64,000 nucleotides of DNA from Kitasatospora terrestris. GTDB taxonomy: Bacteria; Actinomycetota; Actinomycetes; Streptomycetales; Streptomycetaceae. Positions 23,845 to 31,894 of the stretch are shown here, one piece after another (the first letter of the stretch is position 1; every line of letters starts with the position of its first letter). Under the pieces are notes generated by a model, which made no database searches, was not told where the DNA came from, and saw only the letters and a list, made by a program, of their open reading frames with translations. The translations under genes and the position numbers were made by a program. The stretch covers positions 2,232,001 to 2,296,000 of the forward strand of contig NZ_BAABIS010000001.1 in assembly GCF_039542905.1 (NCBI RefSeq), read 5' to 3'.

Positions 23845-24618
23845 ATGTACGACATGGCGACCCGCGAGCGGGCTCTGGCGCTCCACACCACCGGTCTGTC
23901 GCTGAGCCAGGTCAGCCGCTCCACCGGGATCTCCCGCTCGGCGATCCGCGCCTGGACCACCCGGATCGATCCGAGCCCCCGAATGACGGCGGAGTGCCCC
24001 GCCCCCTCCGGGCGCCTCGGCCCCACCGTCCCGTCCGGCGCCTACACCTACCTCCTCGGCCTCTACCTCGGCGACGGCTGCATCAGCCCCGAGCGCCGCG
24101 GGGTGTACGCCCTTCGCATCGCCTGCGGCAACGTGTGGCCGGGGCTGATCGACACGTGCGAGCGCACCGTCCGGTCGGTCATGCCCCACAACGCGACCCA
24201 CCGGGTCCGCGCGCCCGGCTGCACCCACGTGGTGAGCCGCAGCAAGCACTGGCCGTGCCTCCTCCCCCAGCACGGGCCGGGGAAGAAGCACGAGCGCCCG
24301 ATCGTCCTGGAGCCCTGGCAGCGGGAGCTGGTGGTCCGTCATCCGTGGGAGTTGCTGCGCGGGCTGATCCACTCGGACGGGTGCCGGATCACCAACCGGG
24401 CGACGCGGACGGTGGGTGGGGAGGTCCGGCGGCACGAGTACCCGCGGTACTTCTTCACCAACACCTCCCCGGACATCGTGCGGCTGTTCACCGACACCCT
24501 CGACGCCGTCGGCGTGGAGTGGCGGACGGCCCGGCGGGCGTCCGGGGCGGTGGACGTGTCGATCGCCCGCCGGGCCTCGGTGGCGCTACTGGACGCGCGC
24601 GTCGGCCCGAAGGGCTGA
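23845..24618 (+). CDS. HTH-LAGLIDADG protein (homing-endonuclease-like, unknown role)
   Basis: 257 residues from ATG 23845; an ATG at 23854 is equally possible and no clear ribosome binding site is seen. The N-terminal helix-turn-helix ERALALHTTGLSLSQVSRSTG...AIRAW (about 8-37) is of the simple Hin/transposase type. Two LAGLIDADG helices follow: LLGLYLGDGCIS (Asp77) and LLRGLIHSDGCRI (Asp178). Both keep the acidic residue used for metal binding in nucleases. The gene starts ~110 bases after the tRNA, on the same strand, and its end overlaps the convergent MMPL gene by 33 bases. It could be a free-standing homing-type nuclease or a WhiA-like domesticated DNA-binding protein. Confidence 0.8.
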   Translation: MYDMATRERALALHTTGLSLSQVSRSTGISRSAIRAWTTRIDPSPRMTAECPAPSGRLGPTVPSGAYTYLLGLYLGDGCISPERRGVYALRIACGNVWPGLIDTCERTVRSVMPHNATHRVRAPGCTHVVSRSKHWPCLLPQHGPGKKHERPIVLEPWQRELVVRHPWELLRGLIHSDGCRITNRATRTVGGEVRRHEYPRYFFTNTSPDIVRLFTDTLDAVGVEWRTARRASGAVDVSIARRASVALLDARVGPKG

Positions 24619-26787
24619 GCGGTCCGGCGCGGGCTCGGGCGCAGGGCTGCGCCGGGTCGGGCGCAGGGGCCACCAGAGGGTGCGACCGAGGAGGGCGGCG
24701 AGGGCGGGGACGAGGACGAGGGAGAGGACGAGCGCGGAGAGCAGGATGCCGAGGGTGAGGGCGAAGGCGACCTGTTCGGTGCCGGGGGTGGTGGCGAGGG
24801 TGGCGAAGGAGCCGGCGAGGACGAGGCCGGCGGTGGCGACGGCGGGGGCGCTGTGGCGGACGGCGCGGGCGACGGCCTCGCGGGGCGGTCCGGGGTGTCG
24901 CATCTCTTCGCGGATCCGGTCGGTGACGAGGATGTTGTAGTCGGTGCCGAGGGCGACGACGAACAGGAAGAGGACCAGCGGCAGGGTGAAGCTGACGCCG
25001 GGTCCGTCCAGGAGGTGCTGGAAGAGGAGGGTGGCGGCGCCGAGGGTGGCGGCGAAGCCGAGGCCGACGGAGAGCATCAGGACCACCGGGGCGAGCAGGC
25101 TGCGCAGCAGGAGGAGCAGGATCAGTCCGATCAGGGCGGCGGCGACCGGGAAGACGATCCGGAGGTCGTGGTCGACGGCGGTGGAGATGTCGGCGAAGGT
25201 GGCCGCGGTGCCGCCGACGTGGGCGGTGGTGCCGGGGGGTGTGTGGGCGGCGACGGCGGCGCGGACGGGGCCGGCGGCGAGGTCGCGGGCGTCCTGGCTC
25301 TGCGGGTCGGCGGTGAGGTAGAGGTCGATGCGGGCGGCGTGGCGGGTGTCGTTGAGGACGGCGGGGGCGATGCGGCCGATGCCGTCGACGGCGCCGAGGG
25401 CCCGGGTGAGGCCGTCGAGCCGGGCGGTGGTGAGCGGGGTGCCGTCGTCGGCGGTGAGGTAGACGGTGGTGGGATCGGAGACGCCGGCGGGGAGGGCTCG
25501 GGAGATCTCGGTGGCGGTGGCGGCGGCGGGGGTGTCGGTCTGGTCTCCGAGGCCGTAGTCCATGCGGATGCCGAGGGTTCCGGCGGAGAGTGCGGCGAGG
25601 ACGGCGACGGCGGCGAGCAGCAGGGGCAGCGGCCGTCGGGCGAGGAGGGTGCCGTAGCGGGTGGCGGTCCGTTCGCGGGGCTGTCGGCGGAGGCTGCGGG
25701 AGGGCCAGTAGAGCTTGCGGCCGCAGGCGGCGAGCAGGGCGGGCATGAGGGTGAGGCTGCCGAGGAGCATGACGAGGACGGCGACGGCGATGGCGGGTCC
25801 GAGGGAGCGGAACTGGCCGAAGGTGGCGGTGCCGAGGGTGGCGAAGGCGGCGACGATGGTGAGCGCGGCGGAGGTGATGGCGGTGCCGACCCGGGCGGAC
25901 ACCTGGGCGGCGGCTTCGCGGGCGGGCTGGTCGGGCCGGTTGCGGAGGTGCTCGCGGAAGCGGAAGAGCAGGAACAGCAGGTAGTCGATGCCGATGCCGA
26001 GGAGGACGACGGAGATCAGTCCGGGGGTGCCCGAGTCGAGGGTGAGGCCGGTGAGGGCGGCGGCGCCGGCGACGGCGCCGGTGGCGGCCCCGCTGATCAT
26101 GGTGACGGCGAGGAGCGGGACGAGGGCGGCCAGGACGCTGCGGAACACCAGCACGTTGAGCAGGACGATGAGGCCGACGACGAGGGCTCCGCCGACGGTG
26201 GCGGCGGTGCGGTTGGCGTCCTCGGTGTCCGCGACGGCGGCGAGTCCGCCGGTGAATCCGGTGCGCATGCCGGCGTCGGTGTACTGGGTGCGGGCGGTGT
26301 CGCGGAAGGTCCGGTACACGTCCTGGACGCCCGGTTCGGCGGCGTTGCCGGTGAACTCGACGGCGAACAGTTCGAAGCTGCGGTCGGGGGCGAGCATCGC
26401 GGGGGCGACGCGGGGGGTCTGGGAGTGGTCGGGGACGAGGAAGGCGGGCTCGTCCTCCTTGCGGGGCATGGTCACCCGGTGCCGGCCGAGTTCCGCTGCC
26501 GCGCGCTCGATCCGCTGCTGGTCGGCGGCGGTGAGGGGGGTGCCGTCGGCGCGGGCCACGAGCATCGTGGCGGTGGTGGCGTCGGGCTTCACGCCGAACT
26601 GTTCCTCGGCGATGCGCAGGGCGGCGGCGGAGTCGTAGCCGCTGGGCAGGAAGTCGGCGGACTGGGCCTGGGTGACGCGGCCGAGCAGCATCGGGCCGAG
26701 GATGCCGAGTCCGATGCCGACGACGGCCCAGAGGGCGATGACCTTCCACGCGTGTCTGGTGGCGAATCCGGTCAGTGCGCGGATCAC
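24586..26787 (-). CDS. MMPL/RND-family exporter (second copy)
   Basis: 733 residues from GTG 26787, preceded by a perfect AGGAGGA. Twelve membrane helices in two RND halves; the proton-relay motifs are LLGIGIDYLLFLLFRFRE and VALGTDYNILVTDRIREE. Each half has a large external loop (for example PDATTATMLVARADG and PAGVSDPTTVYLTADDG). This belongs to the SCO-type MMPL clade whose members are often controlled by a neighbouring regulator. It is divergent from the NarL-type kinase/regulator pair starting at 27053 and probably controlled by it. Its 3' end overlaps the HTH-LAGLIDADG gene. Substrate unknown. Confidence 0.9.
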   Translation of the reverse strand: MIRALTGFATRHAWKVIALWAVVGIGLGILGPMLLGRVTQAQSADFLPSGYDSAAALRIAEEQFGVKPDATTATMLVARADGTPLTAADQQRIERAAAELGRHRVTMPRKEDEPAFLVPDHSQTPRVAPAMLAPDRSFELFAVEFTGNAAEPGVQDVYRTFRDTARTQYTDAGMRTGFTGGLAAVADTEDANRTAATVGGALVVGLIVLLNVLVFRSVLAALVPLLAVTMISGAATGAVAGAAALTGLTLDSGTPGLISVVLLGIGIDYLLFLLFRFREHLRNRPDQPAREAAAQVSARVGTAITSAALTIVAAFATLGTATFGQFRSLGPAIAVAVLVMLLGSLTLMPALLAACGRKLYWPSRSLRRQPRERTATRYGTLLARRPLPLLLAAVAVLAALSAGTLGIRMDYGLGDQTDTPAAATATEISRALPAGVSDPTTVYLTADDGTPLTTARLDGLTRALGAVDGIGRIAPAVLNDTRHAARIDLYLTADPQSQDARDLAAGPVRAAVAAHTPPGTTAHVGGTAATFADISTAVDHDLRIVFPVAAALIGLILLLLLRSLLAPVVLMLSVGLGFAATLGAATLLFQHLLDGPGVSFTLPLVLFLFVVALGTDYNILVTDRIREEMRHPGPPREAVARAVRHSAPAVATAGLVLAGSFATLATTPGTEQVAFALTLGILLSALVLSLVLVPALAALLGRTLWWPLRPTRRSPAPEPAPDRSALRADARVQ

Positions 26788-27052
26788 GTCGTCCTCCTGC
26801 TGATGGCTGGTGGCGGGGTCGGCCGGCGGTTCGCGGCCGGTCTCCAGACCATCACCCGGGGTGGGGCCGGGGCGTCCTGGCCGCGGACGATCCGTGCGGG
26901 GGGCCGGGCTCCCCGGTGCGGTCCGGGGACCGGGAGCGTGGTCCTGGTCCCACCTCCCGGGGCCGGCCGGGGGGAGCATGCCCGCGGGTGCGGGCGGGTG
27001 CCAGAATCGGACATCGTGGCTGATCGGCCGCGGGTACGAGGAGGAGCGGAAC

Positions 27053-28333
27053 ATGGGCGGGCGTCAGCGCCCCGGTGCCGGGGCGGCGGCCCCCGGCGGC
27101 ACGGCGGGTCCGGCGGCGGCTTCCGGCACGGCGGCCGACGGCTCGCCGTGGACGCAGGCCGACGCGTCGGTGGCGGTCGGCGCCGGGCTGCTCGATCTGC
27201 TCACTTACCTGCTCTTCAGCGGTGTCGAACGGCACGAGGCGCCGGGTCTGACCGGCTTCGTGGCGGTGGTGCTGTCGGCGCTGCCGCTGCTGGTCCGCCG
27301 CCGGTACCCGGTGGCGGTGCTGGGGGCCGTGGTGGCGCTGGAGGCGGTGGCCGACCTGGCCGCCCCGCCGACCAGCCATTTCGGCGCGGTCCTGGCGGTG
27401 GCGCTGTTCACGGTGGCGTGGAGCTGCGCCGTCCCGGTGACGGTGGCGGCGGGGGTGGCGACGACGGTGGTGACGGGGCTGGCGCAGAGCCATCTGCGGC
27501 TGCCGGAGTGGCAGGCGGCGGTGGCGACGCCGTTGACGGTGCTGATGGTGGCGGGCGCGGGGTTCGCGGCGTCGCGCTGGCAGCGCCAGGTGGCGGCCAA
27601 CCGCAGGCTGCTGGCGGACCGTGCGGTGGCGGACGAACGGCGGCGGATCGCCCGGGAGTTGCACGACATCGTGGCGCACCACATCACGAGCATGCAGTTG
27701 ATGGCGGGCGGTGCCCGGGCCAACGTCGGGAATCCGGAGCTGGTCCGGGACGCCCTGGTGACCCTGGAGTCGTCGGGGCGGATGGCGCTGCGCGAGATGC
27801 GGCAGCTGCTGGACGTCCTGCGGGCGGGTGACGAGCCGGATTCCGCGCCGCCGACGCCGCAGCCGGGGGTGGACGACCTGGACCGGCTGGTGGCCGAGGC
27901 GTGCGCGGCCGGTCTGCCGACGGAGCTGGTGGTCGAGGGCCGGGCGCGGCCGCTGCCGCCCACGGTCGGGCTGACGGTGTTCCGGATCGTCCAGGAGTCG
28001 CTGACCAATGCGCGCCGGTACGCGGGGCCGGCCCGGGGGCTGGTCCGGCTGGTCCACGAGCCGGACCGGGTCACGGTCGAGGTGCGGGACGACGGCGGGC
28101 GGGGTCGTGACGGCTCTCCGGGCCGCGAGAGGCTCGCGGCCGGGTCCGGGGGCGGCCACGGCGGCGGGTCCGGGTACGGGCTGGTCGGGATGCGGGAGCG
28201 GGTGGCGCTGCACGGCGGCACGCTGCGGACCGGTCCGCGGCCGGGCGGCGGTTGGGCGGTGCTCGCCGAGCTGCCGCTGTCGGCGGACGAGGTGGCGGAG
28301 GCGGCCGTGGAGCGCGGGGAGCGGGTGCGATGA
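27053..28333 (+). CDS. NarL-type sensor histidine kinase
   Basis: 426 residues from ATG 27053 (GAGGAG upstream). An Ala/Gly-rich N-terminus is followed by about five membrane helices (LLDLLTYLLFSG... to VLMVAGAGFAAS). Then comes the HisKA_3 dimerisation domain with the phospho-acceptor His in ERRRIARELHDIVAHH, and a HATPase_c domain (VFRIVQESLTNARRY N-box; VEVRDDGGRG and GYGLVGMRERV G-boxes). A Gly/Arg-rich insert separates the last two. The short extracellular loops suggest an intramembrane-sensing kinase. It overlaps the response regulator gene by four bases (ATGA). Confidence 0.93.
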   Translation: MGGRQRPGAGAAAPGGTAGPAAASGTAADGSPWTQADASVAVGAGLLDLLTYLLFSGVERHEAPGLTGFVAVVLSALPLLVRRRYPVAVLGAVVALEAVADLAAPPTSHFGAVLAVALFTVAWSCAVPVTVAAGVATTVVTGLAQSHLRLPEWQAAVATPLTVLMVAGAGFAASRWQRQVAANRRLLADRAVADERRRIARELHDIVAHHITSMQLMAGGARANVGNPELVRDALVTLESSGRMALREMRQLLDVLRAGDEPDSAPPTPQPGVDDLDRLVAEACAAGLPTELVVEGRARPLPPTVGLTVFRIVQESLTNARRYAGPARGLVRLVHEPDRVTVEVRDDGGRGRDGSPGRERLAAGSGGGHGGGSGYGLVGMRERVALHGGTLRTGPRPGGGWAVLAELPLSADEVAEAAVERGERVR

Positions 28334-29025
28334 CGGCGGAGACGGCGCCGATCAAGGTCCTGATCGTGGACGACCAGCCGCTGGTGCGGCGTGGTCTGTC
28401 GCTGATCCTGTCGCCCGACCCGTCGTTGGAGGTGGTGGGCGAGGCCGGGGACGGCGAGCAGGCCGTGCTGCTGGCCGAGCGGTTGCGTCCGGACGTCGTG
28501 GTGATGGACATCCGGATGCCGGTGCTGGACGGGGTCGCCGCGACGGAGCGGCTGGCCGGTGCGCTGCCCGGCTGCCGGGTGCTGGCGCTGTCCACCTTCG
28601 ACATGGACGAGTACGTGGTGTCGGCGCTGCGGGCGGGTGCGTACGGGTTCCTGCCGAAGGACGTCTCGCCGGAGGAGCTGGGTGCGGCGATCCGCACCGT
28701 GCACGGGGGTGAGGCGGCGGTCGCGCCGCGGCTACTGACCCGGCTGATCGCGGCGTACGTGCGGGTGCCGGCCGCCCCGCCGCCGTCCTCGGTGGAGGCC
28801 GGTGAGCTGACGCCCCGGGAGGTCGAGGTGTGGCGGCTGATCGCCACCGGGGCGGACAACGCCGGGATCGCGCAGGCGCTGGGGATCAGCGCCTCGACGG
28901 TGAAGAACTACATCACCAGCATCTTCGACAAGCTGGGTGTCCGGGACCGGGCCCAGGCGGTGATCGCGGCGTACGAGACCGGCCTGGTCACGGCCCGTTC
29001 GGGAACGGGGAACCAGGCCGGCTGA
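28330..29025 (+). CDS. NarL/LuxR-family response regulator
   Basis: 231 residues. The receiver domain starts IKVLIVDDQPLVRRGLS, has the phospho-acceptor Asp in VVVMDIRMPVLDG, and Lys in FLPKDVSPEEL. A linker leads to a LuxR-type HTH (LTPREVEVWRLIATGADNAGIAQALGISASTVKNYITSIFDKLGVRDR). It is the partner of the kinase it overlaps; the divergent MMPL exporter is the most likely target. Confidence 0.95.
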   Translation: MTAETAPIKVLIVDDQPLVRRGLSLILSPDPSLEVVGEAGDGEQAVLLAERLRPDVVVMDIRMPVLDGVAATERLAGALPGCRVLALSTFDMDEYVVSALRAGAYGFLPKDVSPEELGAAIRTVHGGEAAVAPRLLTRLIAAYVRVPAAPPPSSVEAGELTPREVEVWRLIATGADNAGIAQALGISASTVKNYITSIFDKLGVRDRAQAVIAAYETGLVTARSGTGNQAG

Positions 29026-29048
29026 ACGGTCGGCGGCGGGTGCGGCGG

Positions 29049-30017
29049 TCAGCCGAGCGGGCCGGAGGCCTTGAGACCGGTGGCGTGGAAGACGGCGGCG
29101 CCGGGTGCGGAGGGGGCGTCGGTGACGGTGAGGGTGTAGTCGCCGTCGCCGGCACCGCTGAAGACGAACCAGGCGGCCTGGTCCTGGTAGAGCGGGTGGT
29201 CGGGGTAGATCGCCTCGATCGGGGCGCGGCTGGGGCCGACCTCCTGGCCGTTCGGGAGCTTGAGGCGCAGCACCTCGCCGGCGACGGCCATGCCGGCCGG
29301 TCCGACGTTGCCCTTCATGTCGTAGACGACGAACAGGGCGCGCTGGCCGCGCTGCAGGCCGCCGGGGGCGCCGTCGCCGAAGTCGGCGCGGAGCTGGGCG
29401 GTCTTGAGGGTGAGGGTGAGGCGCCCGGAGGTGAGGCCGGTGCCGGGGAGGGTGAGGTCGACGGGCTTGAGGTCGGCCGCCTCGCGTCCGCCGGTGCCGA
29501 GCGGGAGGACGGCCTGGGCCTCGGCGGCGTCGCCGAGGACGAGGGAGGTGCCGTCGAACGCGAAGGGGTGTCCGGGCTCGCTGTGGCCGGCGAAGGTGAG
29601 CGGGAGCCGGTTGGAGGCGCTGGGGGTGGGCGGGACGGCGGTGCCGTAGTCGCCGCGGACGGGGGTGCCGGCGATGTCGAGGGCGAAGTCGGGCCAGTCG
29701 CGGACGGCGCTGGTCTTGAAGGTGTTGGTGACGGTGGTGTCGACCACGACCTTGAAGTCGCCGTTCTCGCCGGGCTGGTAGCTGGCGGTCGCGACGTCGA
29801 ACTTCAGGCCGCCCTTGTAGACGGTCCTGCCGAGCTGCACGGTCTTCGCCCTGCCGGCGGCCGTGCCGGCCGTACCCGCGGCGGAGGCGGTGGCGGAGGC
29901 GACGGGGGCGGGCTCGGACCGGTCCTGCCCGAGGTCGTCGCAGGCGGTGGCGAGGGCCGCGACGAGCACGGTGGCCGCGAGCGCGGCGACGGGTCTGGCT
30001 GCGGGGCTGGTACGCAT
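29049..30017 (-). CDS. Secreted lipoprotein of unknown function
   Basis: 322 residues, ATG 30017 with GAGGGAG upstream. The signal peptide VAALAATVLVAALATAC ends in a lipobox at Cys26. The mature protein has an Ala/Thr-rich linker and two beta-rich halves with a DUF4352-like appearance (VQLGRTVYKGGLKFDVATASYQ; VVYDMKGNVGPAGMAVAGEVLRLKL). No catalytic residues are recognisable. It is separated from pyk upstream by a very strong terminator, so it probably has its own promoter. Confidence 0.8.
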   Translation of the reverse strand: MRTSPAARPVAALAATVLVAALATACDDLGQDRSEPAPVASATASAAGTAGTAAGRAKTVQLGRTVYKGGLKFDVATASYQPGENGDFKVVVDTTVTNTFKTSAVRDWPDFALDIAGTPVRGDYGTAVPPTPSASNRLPLTFAGHSEPGHPFAFDGTSLVLGDAAEAQAVLPLGTGGREAADLKPVDLTLPGTGLTSGRLTLTLKTAQLRADFGDGAPGGLQRGQRALFVVYDMKGNVGPAGMAVAGEVLRLKLPNGQEVGPSRAPIEAIYPDHPLYQDQAAWFVFSGAGDGDYTLTVTDAPSAPGAAVFHATGLKASGPLG

Positions 30018-30087
30018 GACGGGTGTCTCCCTCCCTGGGCGCCGCCTGGACGGGGTGCGGGGCGCCGTTGCGGTGGAAACTACCCGC

Positions 30088-30139
30088 GCGCGGCGGGTCC
30101 GTCCCGGCCCGTGACAGGACCGGGACGGACCCGCCGCGC
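30088..30139 (-). terminator. Very strong terminator hairpin after pyk
   Basis: A perfect 20-bp stem, GCGCGGCGGGTCCGTCCCGG (30088-30107) with its complement at 30120-30139 and a 12-base loop, lies 26 bases past the pyk stop. It is the longest perfect hairpin found in the window. Confidence 0.88.
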
Positions 30140-30165
30140 AGTGGTGAACTCGCTACACCAACAAG

Positions 30166-31593
30166 TCAGTTGTCCAGCTCGCCGACGTGGTGGACGCGCA
30201 CCAGGTTGGTGGAGCCGGCCAGGCCGGGCGGGGAGCCCGCGGTGATCACCACGATGTCGCCGCGCTCGCAGCGGCCGAGCCCGATCAGCGCCGCGTCGAC
30301 CTGCGCGACCAGTTCGTCCGTGGTGGGGACGAACGGGCCGAGGAAGGTCTCCACGCCCCAGGTGAGGGCGAGTTGGCTGCGGACGGCGGGCTCGTAGGTG
30401 AAGGCGAGCACCGGGATCGGGGAGCGGTAGCGGGTGAGCCGACGGGCGGTGTCGCCGCTCTGGGTGAAGGCGACCAGGTACTTGGCGCCGAGGAAGTCGC
30501 CGATCTCGGCGGCGGCGCGGGCGACGGCGCCGCCCTGGGTGCGCGGCTTGCCGGCCTCGGTGAGCTCGGGCAGTCCGGCCGCGAGGACGTCCTCCTCGGC
30601 GGCCTCGATGATCCGGCCCATGGTCCTGACGGTCTCGACCGGGAACTTGCCGACCGAGGTCTCGCCGGAGAGCATCACGGCGTCGGTGCCGTCGATGATG
30701 GCGTTGGCGACGTCGGAGGCCTCGGCGCGGGTGGGCCGGGACGTGTTGATCATCGAGTCGAGCATCTGGGTGGCGACGATGACCGGCTTGGCGTTGCGCT
30801 TGGCGAGCTTGACGGCCCGCTTCTGCACGATCGGCACCTGCTCCAGGGGCAGTTCGACGCCGAGGTCGCCGCGGGCGACCATGATGCCGTCGAAGGCGTC
30901 GACGATCTCGTCGAGGTTCTCGACCGCCTGGGGCTTCTCGATCTTGGCGATGACGGGGATCCGGCGGCCCTCCTCGGCCATGATCCGCAGGACCTCGTCG
31001 ACGTCCTTGCCGCTGCGCACGAAGGACAGCGCGATCAGGTCGGCGCCGGTCCGCAGGGCCCAGCGCAGGTCGGCGACGTCCTTGTCGCTGAGCGCGGGCA
31101 CCGAGACGGCGACGCCGGGGAGGTTGAGGCCCTTGTGGTCGGAGACCAGGCCCCCTTCGACGACGACGCAGTGGACCCGGGGTCCGTCGACGCGGGTGAC
31201 CTCCAGGCAGACCCGGCCGTCGTCGACCAGGATCCGTTCGCCGCTGGAGACGTCGGCGGCGAGGCCGGGGTAGGTCGTGCCGCAGGTCTCGCGGTCTCCG
31301 GGGACGTCCTCGACGGTGATGGTGAACTCGTCACCGCGTTCAAGGAGTACCGGCCCGTCCGCGAAAGTGGACAGCCGGATCTTCGGGCCTTGGAGGTCGA
31401 CGAGGACGCCGACGCTCCGGCCGGTCTCGTCGGAGGCCTTGCGGACCCGGTGGTAACGCTCTTCGTGCTCCAGGTGGGAGCCGTGGCTGAGATTGAGTCG
31501 GGCGATGTCCATGCCGGCGTCGACCAGTGCCTTGATCTGGTCGTACGAGTCCGCGGCGGGCCCGAGGGTACAGACGATTTTTGCTCGGCGCAT
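30166..31593 (-). CDS. pyk: Pyruvate kinase
   Basis: 475 residues from ATG 31593. It converts phosphoenolpyruvate and ADP to pyruvate and ATP. The A domain begins RRAKIVCTLGPA, with MDIARLNLSHG and the K+/substrate site IAKIEKPQAVENLDEI. The active-site stretch GIMVARGDLGVELP and the helix TRAEASDVANAI..DAVMLSGET are intact, with the mobile B domain (LSTFADGPVLLE..., DDGRVCLEV) between. The C-terminal allosteric domain ends VHHVGELDN. Length is typical for a bacterial type-II enzyme. Many streptomycetes have two pyk genes; which one this is cannot be told from sequence alone. Confidence 0.98.
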   Translation of the reverse strand: MRRAKIVCTLGPAADSYDQIKALVDAGMDIARLNLSHGSHLEHEERYHRVRKASDETGRSVGVLVDLQGPKIRLSTFADGPVLLERGDEFTITVEDVPGDRETCGTTYPGLAADVSSGERILVDDGRVCLEVTRVDGPRVHCVVVEGGLVSDHKGLNLPGVAVSVPALSDKDVADLRWALRTGADLIALSFVRSGKDVDEVLRIMAEEGRRIPVIAKIEKPQAVENLDEIVDAFDGIMVARGDLGVELPLEQVPIVQKRAVKLAKRNAKPVIVATQMLDSMINTSRPTRAEASDVANAIIDGTDAVMLSGETSVGKFPVETVRTMGRIIEAAEEDVLAAGLPELTEAGKPRTQGGAVARAAAEIGDFLGAKYLVAFTQSGDTARRLTRYRSPIPVLAFTYEPAVRSQLALTWGVETFLGPFVPTTDELVAQVDAALIGLGRCERGDIVVITAGSPPGLAGSTNLVRVHHVGELDN

Positions 31594-31894
31594 GCCTTCA
31601 GAGCGTAGGCATTACCGGTGCGTAACAGCGCCGTTCCGCGAAGCCCACCCATGGACGTTCGCGAAAGATTGCATTAACAAACTGACACAACGTCCGCCGA
31701 CGGCCTGTGAGTTGTCGTTACGTCCGACCATCGTACGCGGCCCCGGCGGACGTCTGTACGGCAACCCGTCGCCAAGATCTCACCCGCAGGAAACGTCCGG
31801 GGGCTGGCCCCGGGGCGCCTTTCCGGGCAGACTTCTACGCGCGTTTCTCTACGCGCGTCACCTGCGCCTTCACCTGCCCACGTTGGAGTAGTCC
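31594..31894. promoter_or_regulatory. Divergent promoter region between pyk and 5'-nucleotidase gene
   Basis: A 300-base gap with an AT-richer core (GATTGCATTAACAAACTGACAC, about 31667-31688) that probably holds promoters for both genes, though no clean -35/-10 pair could be fixed. Just before the nucleotidase start is a 10-base direct repeat, CTACGCGCGT at 31835-31844 and again at 31849-31858, centres 14 bases apart. Direct repeats of about 11 bases are typical of PhoP boxes, but the sequence does not match the GTTCACC consensus. Confidence 0.4.

Noticed and set aside
30117-30139. Attachment-site core or inverted-repeat end of a mobile element near pyk
   Set aside because: The long perfect hairpin at 30088-30139 is fully explained as a terminator and has no integrase or transposase nearby.
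31835-31858. PhoP box before the 5'-nucleotidase gene
   Set aside because: The direct repeat CTACGCGCGT has a suitable layout but does not match GTTCACC-type units, so I do not call a PhoP site.
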